A stretch of 64,000 bases of DNA from Rahnella sikkimica. Its GTDB lineage: Bacteria > Pseudomonadota > Gammaproteobacteria > Enterobacterales > Enterobacteriaceae. Of the stretch, positions 54,382 to 64,000 are shown in pieces (the first letter of the stretch is position 1; each line of letters opens with the position of its first letter). A program made the translations under genes and the position numbers. Below the pieces are notes generated by a model. It was not told where the DNA came from. It ran no database searches and saw nothing but the letters and a program-made list of their open reading frames with translations. The DNA lies in assembly GCF_002951615.1 (NCBI RefSeq), contig NZ_CP019063.1, forward strand, positions 62,001-126,000, in the 5' to 3' direction.

Positions 54382-57083
54382 CTGTACAAAACAACACCAT
54401 GCACGAAAAAAAGAAACAACAGACGCTCTCCATGCGTGCCGCGCAGGAAGCAAAAAACGGCGTCGCGGTGACGCTGATTAACGTTAACGCCACCCGTGAC
54501 GGCCTGACGGAAGCCAGCGCCGCCACCCGTCTGGAGAAAGAAGGTTACAACGAAGTCGCACACGACAAGCCGCCTCATCCGCTTGTCCAGATGGTGAAAG
54601 CCTTTAACAACCCGTTCATCTATGTGTTAGCCGTGCTGGCTGTCATCAGCTTCTTCACCGATTATTGGTTCCCGCTGCGGGCCGGAGAAGAAACGGATCT
54701 GACCGGAGTTTACATCATCGGCACGATGGTGGGCCTGAGCGGACTGGTCCGTTTCTGGCAGGAATACCGCTCGGCGAAATCGGCCGAAGCGCTGAAAGCG
54801 ATGGTCAGAACCACGGCCACGGTGTTACGCCGTGACCGCACGGGAAAAGCCGGTTCGCTGCGTGAAATCCCGATGCGCGAACTGGTCGTCGGCGACATCG
54901 TGCAGCTTTATGCGGGCGATATGATCCCGGCGGATGTCCGTCTGATTGAATCGCGGGATCTGTTCATCAGCCAGGCCGTGCTGACCGGTGAAGCGTTGCC
55001 GGTTGAAAAGTACGACACGCTGGGCGATGTGGCACAAAAATCGGCCAGCGACGTAAGTGCTGAAAATGAAAATCTGCTGGATATTCCCAACATTTGTTTC
55101 ATGGGCACCAACGTAGTCAGCGGCACGGCACAGGCGGTGGTGGTGGCGACCGGGGCGAGAACGTATTTTGGCTCGCTGGCGAAAGCCATTGTCGGCACCC
55201 GCGTACAGACGGCGTTTGATCGCGGCGTGAACAGCGTCAGCGGATTACTGATCCGCTTCATGCTGGTGATGGTGCCGGTGGTCTTCCTGATCAACGGCAT
55301 CATGAAAGGCGAATGGTGGGATGCACTGCTGTTTGCCGTCGCGGTCGCCGTCGGGCTGACGCCGGAAATGCTGCCAATGATCGTCAGCGCCAATCTGGCG
55401 AAGGGCGCGATGGCGATGGCGAAACGCAAGGTGGTTGTCAAACGCCTGAACGCCATTCAGAACCTCGGCGCGATGGACATTCTGTGTACCGATAAAACCG
55501 GCACCCTGACGCAGGACAAAATCATTCTTGAGCACCACCTCGATACACAAGGTGCAAAAAATGAGTCCGTACTGGCGCTGGCGTGGCTGAACAGCCATCA
55601 CCAGAGCGGCATCAAAAACCTGATGGATCAGGCGGTGCTGCACTTTTCCGAAAATGGCGTTTCTACGTTCACCCGTCCGCAGGGCTACAGCAAAGTCGAT
55701 GAAATGCCGTTCGATTTTGTCCGCCGCCGTCTGTCGATTGTGGTGAAAGATGCAAAGGAAAATCATCTCCTGATCTGTAAAGGCGCAGTGGAAGAAATGC
55801 TGAGCATTTCCACCCATATGCAGGAAAACGGCGCGGTGGTGGAACTGACGCCGGCACGCCGCGAGGCACTGCTGGCGCTGGCAAATGACTACAACCAGGA
55901 AGGGTTCCGCGTGCTGGTGGTGGCGACCCGCGACATCCGCAAAAGCGAGGCGAAAAAACAGTACGGCGCTGCCGATGAACATGACCTGATCCTGCAAGGA
56001 TTCCTGACGTTCCTGGATCCGCCGAAGGAATCTGCCGGTCCGGCGATTGCGGCGCTGCGTGATATCGGCGTGGGCGTAAAAGTGCTGACCGGTGATAACG
56101 CTGTCGTGACCAGCCGTATCTGTCATCAGGTGGGACTAGAACCGGGTGAACCGCTGCTCGGGCCGCAGATTGAACGCCTTGACGACGCCACGCTGCGTGA
56201 GCTGGTGGAAGAGCGCACGGTGTTTGCCAAACTGACGCCGCTGCAAAAATCGCGGGTGCTGAAAGCCTTGCAGGCCAACGGCCACACGGTCGGATTCCTC
56301 GGCGACGGCATCAACGATGCACCGGCATTGCGTGATGCGGACGTCGGGATTTCCGTCGACAGCGGCACGGATATCGCCAAAGAATCTGCCGATATCATCC
56401 TGCTGGAAAAAAGCCTGATGGTGCTGGAAGAGGGCGTGCTGAAAGGGCGCGAAACGTTCGGGAATATCATGAAGTACCTGAACATGACCGCCAGTTCTAA
56501 CTTTGGCAACGTGTTTTCCGTCCTGGTCGCCAGTGCGTTTATCCCGTTCCTGCCGATGCTGGCGATTCAGTTGCTGCTGCAAAACCTGATGTACGACATC
56601 TCCCAGCTGGCGCTGCCGTGGGACAAAATTGATAAGGAGTTCCTGAAAAAACCGCGTAAATGGGATGCCAAAAATATCGGCCGTTTCATGGTGTGGATTG
56701 GCCCGACCTCGTCCATTTTCGACATGACGACGTTTGCCCTGATGTGGTACGTGTTCAGCGCCAACAGTGAACATATGCAGACGCTGTTCCAGTCCGGCTG
56801 GTTTGTGGAAGGGCTGCTTTCCCAGACATTGGTGGTGCATATGCTGCGTACCCAGAAAGTCCCGTTCATCCAGAGCACGGCGGCGTGGCCGGTGATGCTG
56901 ATGACCGGGCTGGTGATGGCAGTCGGTATTTACGTGCCGTTTTCTCCGCTCGGGCCGATCGTCGGGCTACAGGCGCTGCCGTGGCAATACTTCCCGTGGC
57001 TGGCCGGTACGCTGCTGGCGTACTGCTGTGTCGCACAGGGAATGAAAACCTTCTATATCCGTCGTTTTAAACAGTGGTTCTGA
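54378..57083 (+). CDS. mgtA: Mg2+-importing P-type ATPase (MgtA/MgtB family)
   Basis: A 901-residue inner-membrane P3B ATPase. Features in order: N-terminal tail, helix pair, actuator domain with LTGEALPVEK, the phosphorylation site CTDKTGTLTQD, the nucleotide-binding domain (CKGAVEEM), the hinge GDGINDAPALRDADVGIS and six C-terminal helices. It imports Mg2+ under limitation. I chose ATG 54378 (AGGAG upstream). Similar to both MgtA and MgtB of Salmonella; no mgtC lies nearby. A GC-rich terminator follows. Confidence 0.93.
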   Translation: MTVQNNTMHEKKKQQTLSMRAAQEAKNGVAVTLINVNATRDGLTEASAATRLEKEGYNEVAHDKPPHPLVQMVKAFNNPFIYVLAVLAVISFFTDYWFPLRAGEETDLTGVYIIGTMVGLSGLVRFWQEYRSAKSAEALKAMVRTTATVLRRDRTGKAGSLREIPMRELVVGDIVQLYAGDMIPADVRLIESRDLFISQAVLTGEALPVEKYDTLGDVAQKSASDVSAENENLLDIPNICFMGTNVVSGTAQAVVVATGARTYFGSLAKAIVGTRVQTAFDRGVNSVSGLLIRFMLVMVPVVFLINGIMKGEWWDALLFAVAVAVGLTPEMLPMIVSANLAKGAMAMAKRKVVVKRLNAIQNLGAMDILCTDKTGTLTQDKIILEHHLDTQGAKNESVLALAWLNSHHQSGIKNLMDQAVLHFSENGVSTFTRPQGYSKVDEMPFDFVRRRLSIVVKDAKENHLLICKGAVEEMLSISTHMQENGAVVELTPARREALLALANDYNQEGFRVLVVATRDIRKSEAKKQYGAADEHDLILQGFLTFLDPPKESAGPAIAALRDIGVGVKVLTGDNAVVTSRICHQVGLEPGEPLLGPQIERLDDATLRELVEERTVFAKLTPLQKSRVLKALQANGHTVGFLGDGINDAPALRDADVGISVDSGTDIAKESADIILLEKSLMVLEEGVLKGRETFGNIMKYLNMTASSNFGNVFSVLVASAFIPFLPMLAIQLLLQNLMYDISQLALPWDKIDKEFLKKPRKWDAKNIGRFMVWIGPTSSIFDMTTFALMWYVFSANSEHMQTLFQSGWFVEGLLSQTLVVHMLRTQKVPFIQSTAAWPVMLMTGLVMAVGIYVPFSPLGPIVGLQALPWQYFPWLAGTLLAYCCVAQGMKTFYIRRFKQWF

Positions 57084-57110
57084 TGTCCTGATTTTTCATT
57101 AAAACCTGAC

Positions 57111-57141
57111 CGGTGCCGCAGCGCTTTGCGGCACCGTTTTA
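57111..57141 (+). terminator. Terminator of the Mg2+ ATPase gene
   Basis: CGGTGCCGCA (57111-57120) pairs perfectly with TGCGGCACCG (57127-57136), followed by TTTT. Confidence 0.9.
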
Positions 57142-57196
57142 AGACTGAAAAGAGCACTACGCTTCACAATGACAACCCTGAAAAAGGGGAGCGATT

Positions 57197-58864
57197 ATGT
57201 TTGCAACAACCCAATCTGGCACCACCTTACTGATCAACCTGGCAGGCGCGATTGCCCTGCTGCTGTGGGGTTCCCACATGATTTCCTCCGCGCTGCAACG
57301 CGGATTCGGGACACCGTTACGCCACTGGATGGGGCGTCATCTTAAACATCGCGGGATGGCGTTGCTGTCCGGCGTGGGCATTACCTGCCTTTTGCAAAGC
57401 AGCACCGCCGTCAGCCTGATGGCCACTTCGTTCACCGCCGCCGGAACGCTGAGCCTCGCGCCCGCGCTGGCCGTGATGCTCGGTGCCAACGTGGGTTCCA
57501 CGCTGGTGGTTCAGCTGATGAGTTTCAACACCGCGATTGCGGTTCCGTTGCTGATGCTGACCGGATATATCGTCTTTAAAATGCGCGACCATACCGGCTT
57601 TGAAAGCGCCGGTTGCGCGCTGATTGGCCTCGGGCTGATGTTGCTGGCGCTGAGCCTGCTGGGCGCGACACTGGAACACATAGAATCCACGCCGGTGTTC
57701 CGCGCCGTGATGTCCGGCTTACAGGGCGATACGCTGATCGCGCTGGCCGTGGCGGTGATCCTCACGCTGGTTTGCCATTCGAGCGTGGCGGTAATTTTAC
57801 TGATCGCCTCGCTGGCGGCGACAGGTGTGATGACGCCGGTGACTGCGATGGTGCTGGTGCTCGGCGCGAACATCGGTGGCGCACTGCCGCCGGTGCTGAA
57901 TGCCGGAACAGCCGTCGCCCGCCGTCTGCCCGTGGGCAATCTGCTGATCCGCTGCGCCGGTTGCGGGGTGGCACTGGCCTTTATGCCTTTGCTTGTCCGT
58001 CTTGCGGACAACCTGGCGCTCACCACGCCGCAGCTGGTGGTGGGGTTTCATACCGCGTTCAGCGCTGTGCTGGCGCTGGTGTTTATCGGCCTGACCGCGC
58101 CGGTCGCCCGTTTTCTTGAGCGTATTTTCCCGGAAGAAACGCGCGCCGGTGATCCGGGTATGCCGGTGTATCTCGACGAAACCGGGCTGGATATTGCGTA
58201 CATCGGTTTATCCAATTCCGTGCGTGAATCCCTGCGCGCAGCGGACATGCTCAACATTATGCTCGACCGGTTGCAGGTGCTGTTTCAGACCCCGGAAAAG
58301 GGCAGCCGCACGGAAATCCGTCAGCTGGATCAGTCGCTGGATATGCTGAGTGCGGCGATCCGGGCGTATCTCGCCGATCTGGCGCACGACGGGCTGAGTG
58401 ATGCCGATGCCGACCGCGCGCAGGAAATTCTGATGTTCGTGATTAACGTCGAACATGCGGGTGACATTCTTTCCAGCAGCCTGGCGGAGCTGGCGGCCCG
58501 CAGGACGCGACGCGGCGAAACGTTCAGTGATTTCGAACGCAACAATATTGCGCTGCTGCACGCGGAAATCCTCACCAGCCAGCGTCTGGCCGTGACGGCG
58601 TTTCTGGGCGAAGACCACGACGCCGCGCATCAGCTGGTGGCGCGAAAAGAGGTGATTCGCCAGATTGAAGCCACCGCCAGCCGTGAGCATTTTAAAAAGC
58701 TGCGCGATGATAAAAATGCGTGGGCGGAATCCGGCGATATTTTCCAGCGTATTCTGCGGGATTACCGCCGCGTACATCACCATATTGCCGCCGTGGCCTA
58801 TCCCGTTATTGACCGGCGCGGTGATGAATTACTGGCAAGGGTTGACAATAATTCAGACGCGTGA
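57197..58864 (+). CDS. Na/Pi-cotransporter family protein with PhoU-like C-terminal domain (YjbB-like)
   Basis: A 555-residue protein. The N-terminal 300 residues hold two inverted NaPi repeats with the QSS motif (CLLQSSTAVSLMATSFTAAG) and its second copy (CHSSVAVILLIASLAATG). The C-terminal 200 residues are helical and PhoU-like (about 350-550). Members move phosphate; E. coli YjbB exports it. AAAGGGGAG lies before ATG 57197. It is followed by a SLOG-family gene after 30 bp, possibly an operon. Confidence 0.9.
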   Translation: MFATTQSGTTLLINLAGAIALLLWGSHMISSALQRGFGTPLRHWMGRHLKHRGMALLSGVGITCLLQSSTAVSLMATSFTAAGTLSLAPALAVMLGANVGSTLVVQLMSFNTAIAVPLLMLTGYIVFKMRDHTGFESAGCALIGLGLMLLALSLLGATLEHIESTPVFRAVMSGLQGDTLIALAVAVILTLVCHSSVAVILLIASLAATGVMTPVTAMVLVLGANIGGALPPVLNAGTAVARRLPVGNLLIRCAGCGVALAFMPLLVRLADNLALTTPQLVVGFHTAFSAVLALVFIGLTAPVARFLERIFPEETRAGDPGMPVYLDETGLDIAYIGLSNSVRESLRAADMLNIMLDRLQVLFQTPEKGSRTEIRQLDQSLDMLSAAIRAYLADLAHDGLSDADADRAQEILMFVINVEHAGDILSSSLAELAARRTRRGETFSDFERNNIALLHAEILTSQRLAVTAFLGEDHDAAHQLVARKEVIRQIEATASREHFKKLRDDKNAWAESGDIFQRILRDYRRVHHHIAAVAYPVIDRRGDELLARVDNNSDA

Positions 58865-58894
58865 ATCCCATAATAAAAACAACAGGAAAACTTC

Positions 58895-59248
58895 ATGAGA
58901 GTGCTTATTTGTTCAGGACGGTTTTATGCCGGTATCAGTACATTAACGCGGGTACTGGATTTATATTCGCAATCACAAAATATCCGCGTTGTGATCCACG
59001 GAGGACATCAGTCCACCGGTGGTGCAATCGAGCGTTGGGCGCGGGAGGCAGGTGTTCACATCGTGCGCTATCCCGCCAGCTGGGCGACACACGGTAAATA
59101 TGCTGAAATCCGCCGGAATATTTTTATGTTAGAAGACAGCCGCCCGGATATTATCCTGGCATTTTCAGGCGGAGAGGATACCGCTGATTGTATCGGGCTG
59201 GCGAAAAGTAAAGGAATTAAAGTGATTGAAATTGAACAGTATCTTTAA
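58895..59248 (+). CDS. SLOG-superfamily (DUF2493/YspA-type) protein
   Basis: A 117-residue Rossmann-like protein. Motifs: MRVLICSGRFYAG, VIHGGHQSTGGAIERWARE, YPASWATHGKYAEIRRNIFM, AFSGGEDTADCIGLAKSKGI. These match the nucleotide-binding SLOG fold (DUF2493), related to lysine-decarboxylase-like LOG proteins. A nucleotide-linked sensing or hydrolysis role is inferred from family knowledge. It follows the NaPi gene closely with its own ribosome site (ACAGGAAAA). Confidence 0.82.
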   Translation: MRVLICSGRFYAGISTLTRVLDLYSQSQNIRVVIHGGHQSTGGAIERWAREAGVHIVRYPASWATHGKYAEIRRNIFMLEDSRPDIILAFSGGEDTADCIGLAKSKGIKVIEIEQYL

Positions 59249-59444
59249 CGCAAAAAAAAACCGGAAGTTAAGTGCAATTTTTTTCAGAATATTCGGGAAA
59301 CCGGTTTCTGGATTAATCTGATAGTCCCGGCAAAGGCTTTATAAGAGGTTATATTTATTCGAGGGTAGAGAGGTTGCTCCGCATTATTTCTGTTCCTTTT
59401 TATAGAAATTTAACGCAACCGGCTACGTACACAGGAGAATTAAA

Positions 59445-60239
59445 TTGACCACAGAACTGAAGGATACCACCACAGAAACGCCCCCGATCCCCGCCCTCAG
59501 TGGCGGGAAAACGGCTTTCTTCTTCGATGTTGACGGCACGCTCGCCGAAATCTGCGCCGGGCCGGACGACGTTACCCTTCCCGCTGCCGTTCGCGATAAC
59601 CTGAAAGCCCTGGCTGCGGCCACATCCGGCGCTGTGGCGCTGGTTTCAGGGCGTCCGGTTGAACAGCTTGATCAACTTACCGCGCCGCTGAAATTACCGG
59701 CGGCGGGGGTTCATGGTGCTGAGCTGCGCGACTTTGCAGACAATCTGCACCGCGTAACGTTGCCGGAGGATGTTGCGCGTGCGCTGCAATATCAGCTCGA
59801 ACAGGGAATGGCCGGGATGCCGGGCACGCTGCTCGAAGCCAAAGGCATGGCGTTTGCCTTGCACTACCGTCAGGCACCGGCTTTTCAGCAGCAGGTGCTG
59901 CAACTGGCCGAATCGGCTGTCGCCGCGTATCCCGAACTGATGCTTCAGCGCGGTAAATGCGTGGTCGAAATCAAGCCGCGCGGCAATGACAAAGGCTCCG
60001 CCATTACCACCTTCATGCAGCAGGCCCCGTTCTCGGGGCGCATTCCGGTATTTGTCGGCGATGACCTGACTGATGAAAAGGGCTTCCAGGTCGTCAATGC
60101 CATGAAGGGGATTTCCGTGAAAGTCGGCGGGGGTTTCAGCCATGCGCGCTACCGTCTGGCGCAGGTCAGCGATGTGCATCAGTGGCTGGAATCGTTACAA
60201 CGTCACTTAACCGTTACTCATAAGGAGACAAAATCATGA
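59445..60239 (+). CDS. otsB: Trehalose-6-phosphate phosphatase OtsB
   Basis: A 264-residue HAD-family phosphatase: nucleophile loop FFFDVDGTLAEI (DxDGT), LVSGRPVEQLDQL, GVHGAELRDF, VVEIKPRGNDKG and the metal loop FVGDDLTDEKGF. It dephosphorylates trehalose 6-phosphate. The start is TTG 59445 with AGGAG 8 bases before it; the next ATG would remove the catalytic loop. The stop overlaps otsA by 4 bases, as in E. coli otsBA. It acts in osmotic and stationary-phase protection; the promoter region 59249-59444 has the palindrome GAAACCGGTTTC (59297-59308) of unknown role. Confidence 0.95.
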   Translation: MTTELKDTTTETPPIPALSGGKTAFFFDVDGTLAEICAGPDDVTLPAAVRDNLKALAAATSGAVALVSGRPVEQLDQLTAPLKLPAAGVHGAELRDFADNLHRVTLPEDVARALQYQLEQGMAGMPGTLLEAKGMAFALHYRQAPAFQQQVLQLAESAVAAYPELMLQRGKCVVEIKPRGNDKGSAITTFMQQAPFSGRIPVFVGDDLTDEKGFQVVNAMKGISVKVGGGFSHARYRLAQVSDVHQWLESLQRHLTVTHKETKS

Positions 60240-61642
60240 GCCGCCTGGTTGTCGTATCTAACCGTATTGCTATTCCTGACGGGTCAAAATCCGCGGGCGG
60301 GCTTGCTGTCGGTATCATGGATGCGTTGAAAAATACGTCCGGCCTGTGGTTTGGCTGGAACGGAGAAATCAGTGAAATCTCAGGGGAAGAGGACGATGAT
60401 CTCAGTCTGGTGGAAGAAGACGGCATCACCTATGCCTCAGTTCCGCTTAATCAAAACGATTACGATCTCTATTATTGCCAGTTTTCCAATGCCGTACTCT
60501 GGCCAGCGCTTCATTACCGCATCGACCTGGTGGATTACCAGCGTGAAGCCTGGGAAGGCTACTGCCGCGTCAATGATCTGCTGGCGAGAAGATTGCAACC
60601 CCTGATAAAGCCCGACGATATTTTGTGGATCCATGATTACCATTTGCTGCCTTTTGCCGCCGCGCTGCGCAGACTTGGCGTGAAGAACCGCATCGGCTTT
60701 TTCCTGCATATTCCGTTCCCGACGCCCGAAATTTTTAACGCCGTACCGCCGCATAACGAACTGCTGGAAATGATGTCGCACTACGACTTGCTGGGCTTCC
60801 AGACCGAAAGCGACCGGCAGGCATTTCTGGATAATCTCGGCGAACTGACCACGTTGCAGCCGTCCAATACCTGTCTGCATCAGGCGTTCGGCAACACGTT
60901 CCAGACCGGCGTTTATCCGATCAGCATTGCGCCGGACAGCATCCGCAAAATGGCAGAAGGGCCGTTGCCGCCCAAAATGGCCGCGATGGAACCCGAATTG
61001 CGTGAAGCGAAAAACATCATTTCCTGCGAGCGACTGGATTACACCAAAGGGCTGCCGGAGCGTTTTCTGGCGTTTGAAGCGCTACTTGAGAAATTCCCGC
61101 AGCATCGCGGCAAAGTGCGGTATTCCCAGATTGCGCCGACGTCGCGCGGCGATGTGCAGGCCTATCAGGAGCTGCGTCATCAGCTTGAAACCGAAGTCGG
61201 GCGGATTAACGGGAAGTACGGCAGTTTTAACCAGACGCCGCTGTTCTATCTCAATCAGCATTTCCAGCGCAGCCTGCTGATGAAACTGTTCCGCCTGACC
61301 GACGTCGGGCTGGTCACGCCGCTGCGCGATGGCATGAATCTGGTGGCGAAAGAGTATGTGGCGGCGCAGGATCCGCAGGACCCCGGCGTGCTGGTGTTGT
61401 CGCAGTTTGCCGGTGCCGCCAATGAACTGACGGCGGCGCTGATCGTTAATCCGTATGACCGTGATGATGTGGCCGCCGCGCTCGATAAAGCCCTGACCAT
61501 GCCGCTGGAAGAGCGTCGTGAACGCTACAACGCCATGATGGCCGTGCTGCGTGAAAACGATATCGCCCACTGGGGGGAAACCTATTTGCACGATTTGCAG
61601 GCGATTTCTCCCCACGACGTCGCACACCACGCCGTCGCCTGA
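60236..61642 (+). CDS. otsA: Trehalose-6-phosphate synthase OtsA
   Basis: A 468-residue GT20 glycosyltransferase joining UDP-glucose and glucose 6-phosphate. Landmarks: [20 protein letters not shown] at the start, [44 protein letters not shown] and [15 protein letters not shown]. The ATG overlaps the otsB stop, with AAGGAG 8 bases upstream. A strong terminator separates it from treF, which would hydrolyse the product. Confidence 0.96.
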   Translation: MSRLVVVSNRIAIPDGSKSAGGLAVGIMDALKNTSGLWFGWNGEISEISGEEDDDLSLVEEDGITYASVPLNQNDYDLYYCQFSNAVLWPALHYRIDLVDYQREAWEGYCRVNDLLARRLQPLIKPDDILWIHDYHLLPFAAALRRLGVKNRIGFFLHIPFPTPEIFNAVPPHNELLEMMSHYDLLGFQTESDRQAFLDNLGELTTLQPSNTCLHQAFGNTFQTGVYPISIAPDSIRKMAEGPLPPKMAAMEPELREAKNIISCERLDYTKGLPERFLAFEALLEKFPQHRGKVRYSQIAPTSRGDVQAYQELRHQLETEVGRINGKYGSFNQTPLFYLNQHFQRSLLMKLFRLTDVGLVTPLRDGMNLVAKEYVAAQDPQDPGVLVLSQFAGAANELTAALIVNPYDRDDVAAALDKALTMPLEERRERYNAMMAVLRENDIAHWGETYLHDLQAISPHDVAHHAVA

Positions 61643-61654
61643 ACACTTTTCTAA

Positions 61655-61688
61655 ACACAGCCCCCGGAATGCGGGCTGTGTCATTTTT
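61655..61688 (+). terminator. Terminator of otsBA
   Basis: ACACAGCCC (61655-61663) pairs perfectly with GGGCTGTGT (61673-61681), followed by CATTTTTTAA. Confidence 0.88.
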
Positions 61689-61714
61689 TAACGCAATGCA
61701 GAGGCTTACCGCAT

Positions 61715-63340
61715 ATGCAAAACGCTAAATTAAAGAGTCATGAATTCCCCGAACTGGAACCGATTGAGCTGATTCTCGACCGGATGATGGACGCCGAGCC
61801 GGAACCGGAAATGATCGAAGGGCTACCGCCGTCCGATGCCTTAACGCCCGCAGACCGTTACATGGAACTGTTCACCGCCGTGCAGTCGTCGCGCCTGTTT
61901 GAAGACAGTAAAACGTTCCCCGACTGCGCGCCGAAAATGGATCCGCTGGATATTCTCCTGCGCTACCGCCGGATAAAAAATCATCCCGGTTTTAACCTGC
62001 AACGCTTTGTGGATGCGCATTTTTCGTTACCGGCACATCACGGCGATGAATACGTCAGCGATCCGGGCGATTCCCTGACAGAGCACATCGATAAACTCTG
62101 GCCCGTGCTGACGCGCCAGCCGGAAGACCATGTGCCGTGGTCGTCATTACTGCCGTTGCCGCAGGCGTATATTGTGCCGGGCGGGCGTTTCAGCGAGACC
62201 TATTACTGGGATTCCTACTTCACCATGCTGGGGCTGGCGGAAAGCGGCCGCAACGATTTGCTGCGCACCATGGCGGATAACTTCGCCTGGATGATTGAGA
62301 TGTACGGGCATATTCCCAACGGCAACCGGACGTATTATCTCAGCCGCTCGCAGCCGCCGGTGTTTGCGCTGATGGTTGAACTGTTCGAAGAGGACGGCGT
62401 GCGCGGGGCGCGGCGTTATCTGGATCATCTGCTGAAAGAGTACGCATTCTGGATGGACGGCGCAGGATCACTGATGCCCAATCAGGCCTACCGTCACGTC
62501 GTTTGTTTGCCAGACGGCGCGCTGCTGAACCGTTACTGGGACGACAGGGATACGCCGCGCGATGAATCGTGGCGCGAAGATGTGGAAACAGCCAAGCTTT
62601 CGAGCCGTCCGGCCAATGAGGTTTACCGTGATCTGCGCGCCGGTGCGGCCTCCGGCTGGGATTATTCCTCACGCTGGCTGCGCGATCCGGACAGACTGGC
62701 GAGTATCCGCACCACGCAGTTTATTCCGGTCGATCTCAACGCGTTTCTGTACAAGCTGGAAAGCGCCATTTCGAATATCGCCGGCCTGAAAGGCAACCGT
62801 GAAACGCAGGCCCTGTTCCGGCATAAAGCCGAGGTTCGCCGCGACGCCATTACCCGTTATCTGTGGGATGACGAAGAAGGGTGTTTCCGTGATTATGACT
62901 GGCACCGTCAGCAGCGGGCGCGGTTTTCCGCCGCCAGCGTGGTGCCGCTGTTTGTCGGGCTCGCCACCCACACCCAGGCTGAAAGCGTCGCCGCCGTGGT
63001 GCGCGAACGCCTGCTGACCTCCGGTGGTTTGCTGGCGACAGAGGTTGAAACCGGTGAACAATGGGACAAACCTAACGGCTGGGCACCGCTGCAATGGATG
63101 GCGATCCAGGGTTTCAAACTGTACGGCAACGATGCGCTGGGTGATGAAATTGCCCGCAGCTGGCTGAGAACGGTGAATCAGTTTTATCAGAAGCATCACA
63201 AGCTGATTGAGAAATATCACATCTCCGGCAGCGCCGCGCGCGAAGGCGGCGGCGGCGAGTATCCGCTTCAGGACGGTTTCGGCTGGACCAACGGCGTCGT
63301 CCGCCGTCTGATCGGGCTGTATGGCGAGAATTACGAGTAA
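61715..63340 (+). CDS. treF: Cytoplasmic trehalase TreF (GH37)
   Basis: A 541-residue trehalase without a signal peptide, the length of TreF. Both family signatures are present: [15 protein letters not shown] and [14 protein letters not shown]. The catalytic Asp/Glu regions (GWDYSSRW near residue 315 and [17 protein letters not shown] near the end) are intact. It splits trehalose into two glucose. It lies 73 bp after otsA with a terminator between, so synthesis and breakdown genes are neighbours but separate units. E. coli keeps them apart. Confidence 0.94.
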   Translation: MQNAKLKSHEFPELEPIELILDRMMDAEPEPEMIEGLPPSDALTPADRYMELFTAVQSSRLFEDSKTFPDCAPKMDPLDILLRYRRIKNHPGFNLQRFVDAHFSLPAHHGDEYVSDPGDSLTEHIDKLWPVLTRQPEDHVPWSSLLPLPQAYIVPGGRFSETYYWDSYFTMLGLAESGRNDLLRTMADNFAWMIEMYGHIPNGNRTYYLSRSQPPVFALMVELFEEDGVRGARRYLDHLLKEYAFWMDGAGSLMPNQAYRHVVCLPDGALLNRYWDDRDTPRDESWREDVETAKLSSRPANEVYRDLRAGAASGWDYSSRWLRDPDRLASIRTTQFIPVDLNAFLYKLESAISNIAGLKGNRETQALFRHKAEVRRDAITRYLWDDEEGCFRDYDWHRQQRARFSAASVVPLFVGLATHTQAESVAAVVRERLLTSGGLLATEVETGEQWDKPNGWAPLQWMAIQGFKLYGNDALGDEIARSWLRTVNQFYQKHHKLIEKYHISGSAAREGGGGEYPLQDGFGWTNGVVRRLIGLYGENYE

Positions 63341-63486
63341 AGGTCTGACGCGCCAGTGCAGAAACAATCGTTTCGTTGACGTTATGTTAATGCTGGCGGG
63401 ACTCTCACAGCTTTGGGATGCGGCGAATTAGGGATAGAGTAAAATCCGCCGCAGGAAATTTTCTCCAACACATGAGAGCAGACACG

Positions 63487-63969
63487 ATGCAACCCGTTAA
63501 AAAATTTCGTTTTTATCGCCCGCTGAAAGGCCACAGCCATACGTTTGGTGAACAATGGTTTGCCCTGAAAGCAGAAGCCTTCGCCCGGTTTTTCGGCACG
63601 CCAACGTTCCTGATCGCGCAGACGCTGATCGTCGCCGTCTGGATCTACCTGAATATTTCCGGACTGTCCAAATTTGACCCGTATCCGTTTATTCTTCTGA
63701 ATCTGGCTTTCAGCTTGCAGGCCGCTTACGCCGCGCCGCTGATTCTGCTGGCACAAACCCGTCAGGCCGAGCGCGATCTGGCGCATGCACTGACGGATGC
63801 CCAACACCGGGAAGACCTGGATGAGGCGATGGCAAAACGTCAGACCGTCGCTGAGGAAAATTCCGCGCAGTTGCTGATTCTGGTTCACCAGAACATCGCG
63901 TTAACCTCACTGACCAAAGAGCTGGCTGAACGGATTGAAACCCTGACAACGCAGCTCGCCAGCCGTTAA
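63487..63969 (+). CDS. DUF1003 membrane protein
   Basis: A ~160-residue DUF1003 protein with two transmembrane helices (PTFLIAQTLIVAVWIYLNIS and FILLNLAFSLQAAYAAPLIL), ending in a charged helical tail. I chose ATG 63487 with GAGAG 8 bases upstream; ATG 63472 is the alternative. The function of the family is unknown. The remaining bases to 64000 hold nothing recognisable. Confidence 0.8.
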   Translation: MQPVKKFRFYRPLKGHSHTFGEQWFALKAEAFARFFGTPTFLIAQTLIVAVWIYLNISGLSKFDPYPFILLNLAFSLQAAYAAPLILLAQTRQAERDLAHALTDAQHREDLDEAMAKRQTVAEENSAQLLILVHQNIALTSLTKELAERIETLTTQLASR

Positions 63970-64000
63970 AGAAAAGCTACGCCTCGTTCTTCAAATCATC

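Noticed and set aside
59297..59308. 12-bp palindrome GAAACCGGTTTC as a terminator or operator
   Set aside because: No adjoining T-run and no matching copy nearby; it is mentioned only in the otsB entry.
1..64000. CRISPR arrays, tRNA or rRNA genes, insertion sequences and prophage genes
   Set aside because: I saw no regularly spaced repeats with spacers, no tRNA-like cloverleaf and no transposase or integrase in any frame. The ERIC element is the only recognised dispersed repeat.

Overview
The window is chromosomal DNA from a plant- or soil-associated member of the Enterobacterales. Many products (ProP, BtsS/BtsR/BtsT, HcxA, YjiA, YjiX, FbaB, OtsBA, TreF) read like close orthologues of Escherichia coli proteins. 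They are mixed with Dickeya/Yersinia-type pectin genes and a type VI secretion Rhs island. A Yersiniaceae genus such as Rahnella, Serratia or Ewingella is my inference; no rRNA is present to settle it. Most of the window looks GC-rich, except an AT-rich stretch at about 33.2-35.6 kb.

Layout. 0-5.7 kb: an OqxAB-type RND efflux pump (oqxB runs off the left edge), its divergent MarA/RarA-like activator, and a divergent EamA exporter/AraC regulator pair. 5.7-9.1 kb: pectin monomer catabolism (kduD plus an RpiB-fold isomerase, kdgF, ogl) with KdgR-type palindromes and an ERIC element. 9.1-16.7 kb: proP, amyA, an HscC Hsp70 with a membrane J-like partner, and fbaB. 16.9-22.9 kb: a complete pyruvate-sensing unit with kinase (btsS), response regulator (btsR) and target transporter (btsT), plus yjiX and yjiA. 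Three BtsR-like direct repeats lie upstream of btsT. 23.0-29.7 kb: the srfABC operon. 29.9-33.2 kb: a DapA-family lyase, a DHA2 exporter and a ComB-family phosphatase. 33.2-42.3 kb: a T6SS effector island (vgrG, eagR, PAAR-Rhs toxin, immunity) with a graveyard of orphan immunity genes and an rhs remnant. 42.7-48.4 kb: an EamA transporter, a beta-propeller protein, hcxA, a quinone-reductase-like flavoprotein with its HxlR regulator, and ybjX. 48.4-53.4 kb: the togT-pelX-kdgM oligogalacturonide operon with CRP and KdgR sites. 53.5-59.3 kb: an Mg2+ P-type ATPase with a very long leader, a Na/Pi-cotransporter-family protein and a SLOG-like protein. 59.4-64 kb: otsBA, treF and a DUF1003 protein.

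How it fits together. The pectin genes form an import-to-KDG route: KdgM porin, periplasmic PelX, TogT, Ogl, KdgF, isomerase and KduD. KdgR-like boxes occur at all three transcription units and a perfect CRP site sits upstream of togT. ProP, OtsBA and TreF give osmoprotection. The bts cluster places a sensor beside its own target, which lies elsewhere in E. coli.

Three otherwise well-conserved genes (btsS, vgrG, rhs) are each broken by one missing base inside a G/C homopolymer. This looks more like a sequencing or assembly artefact than biology, and a reader should repair those frames before drawing functional conclusions. The least understood material is the Rhs toxin tip, the tandemly duplicated decayed immunity genes and the mgtA-family leader.
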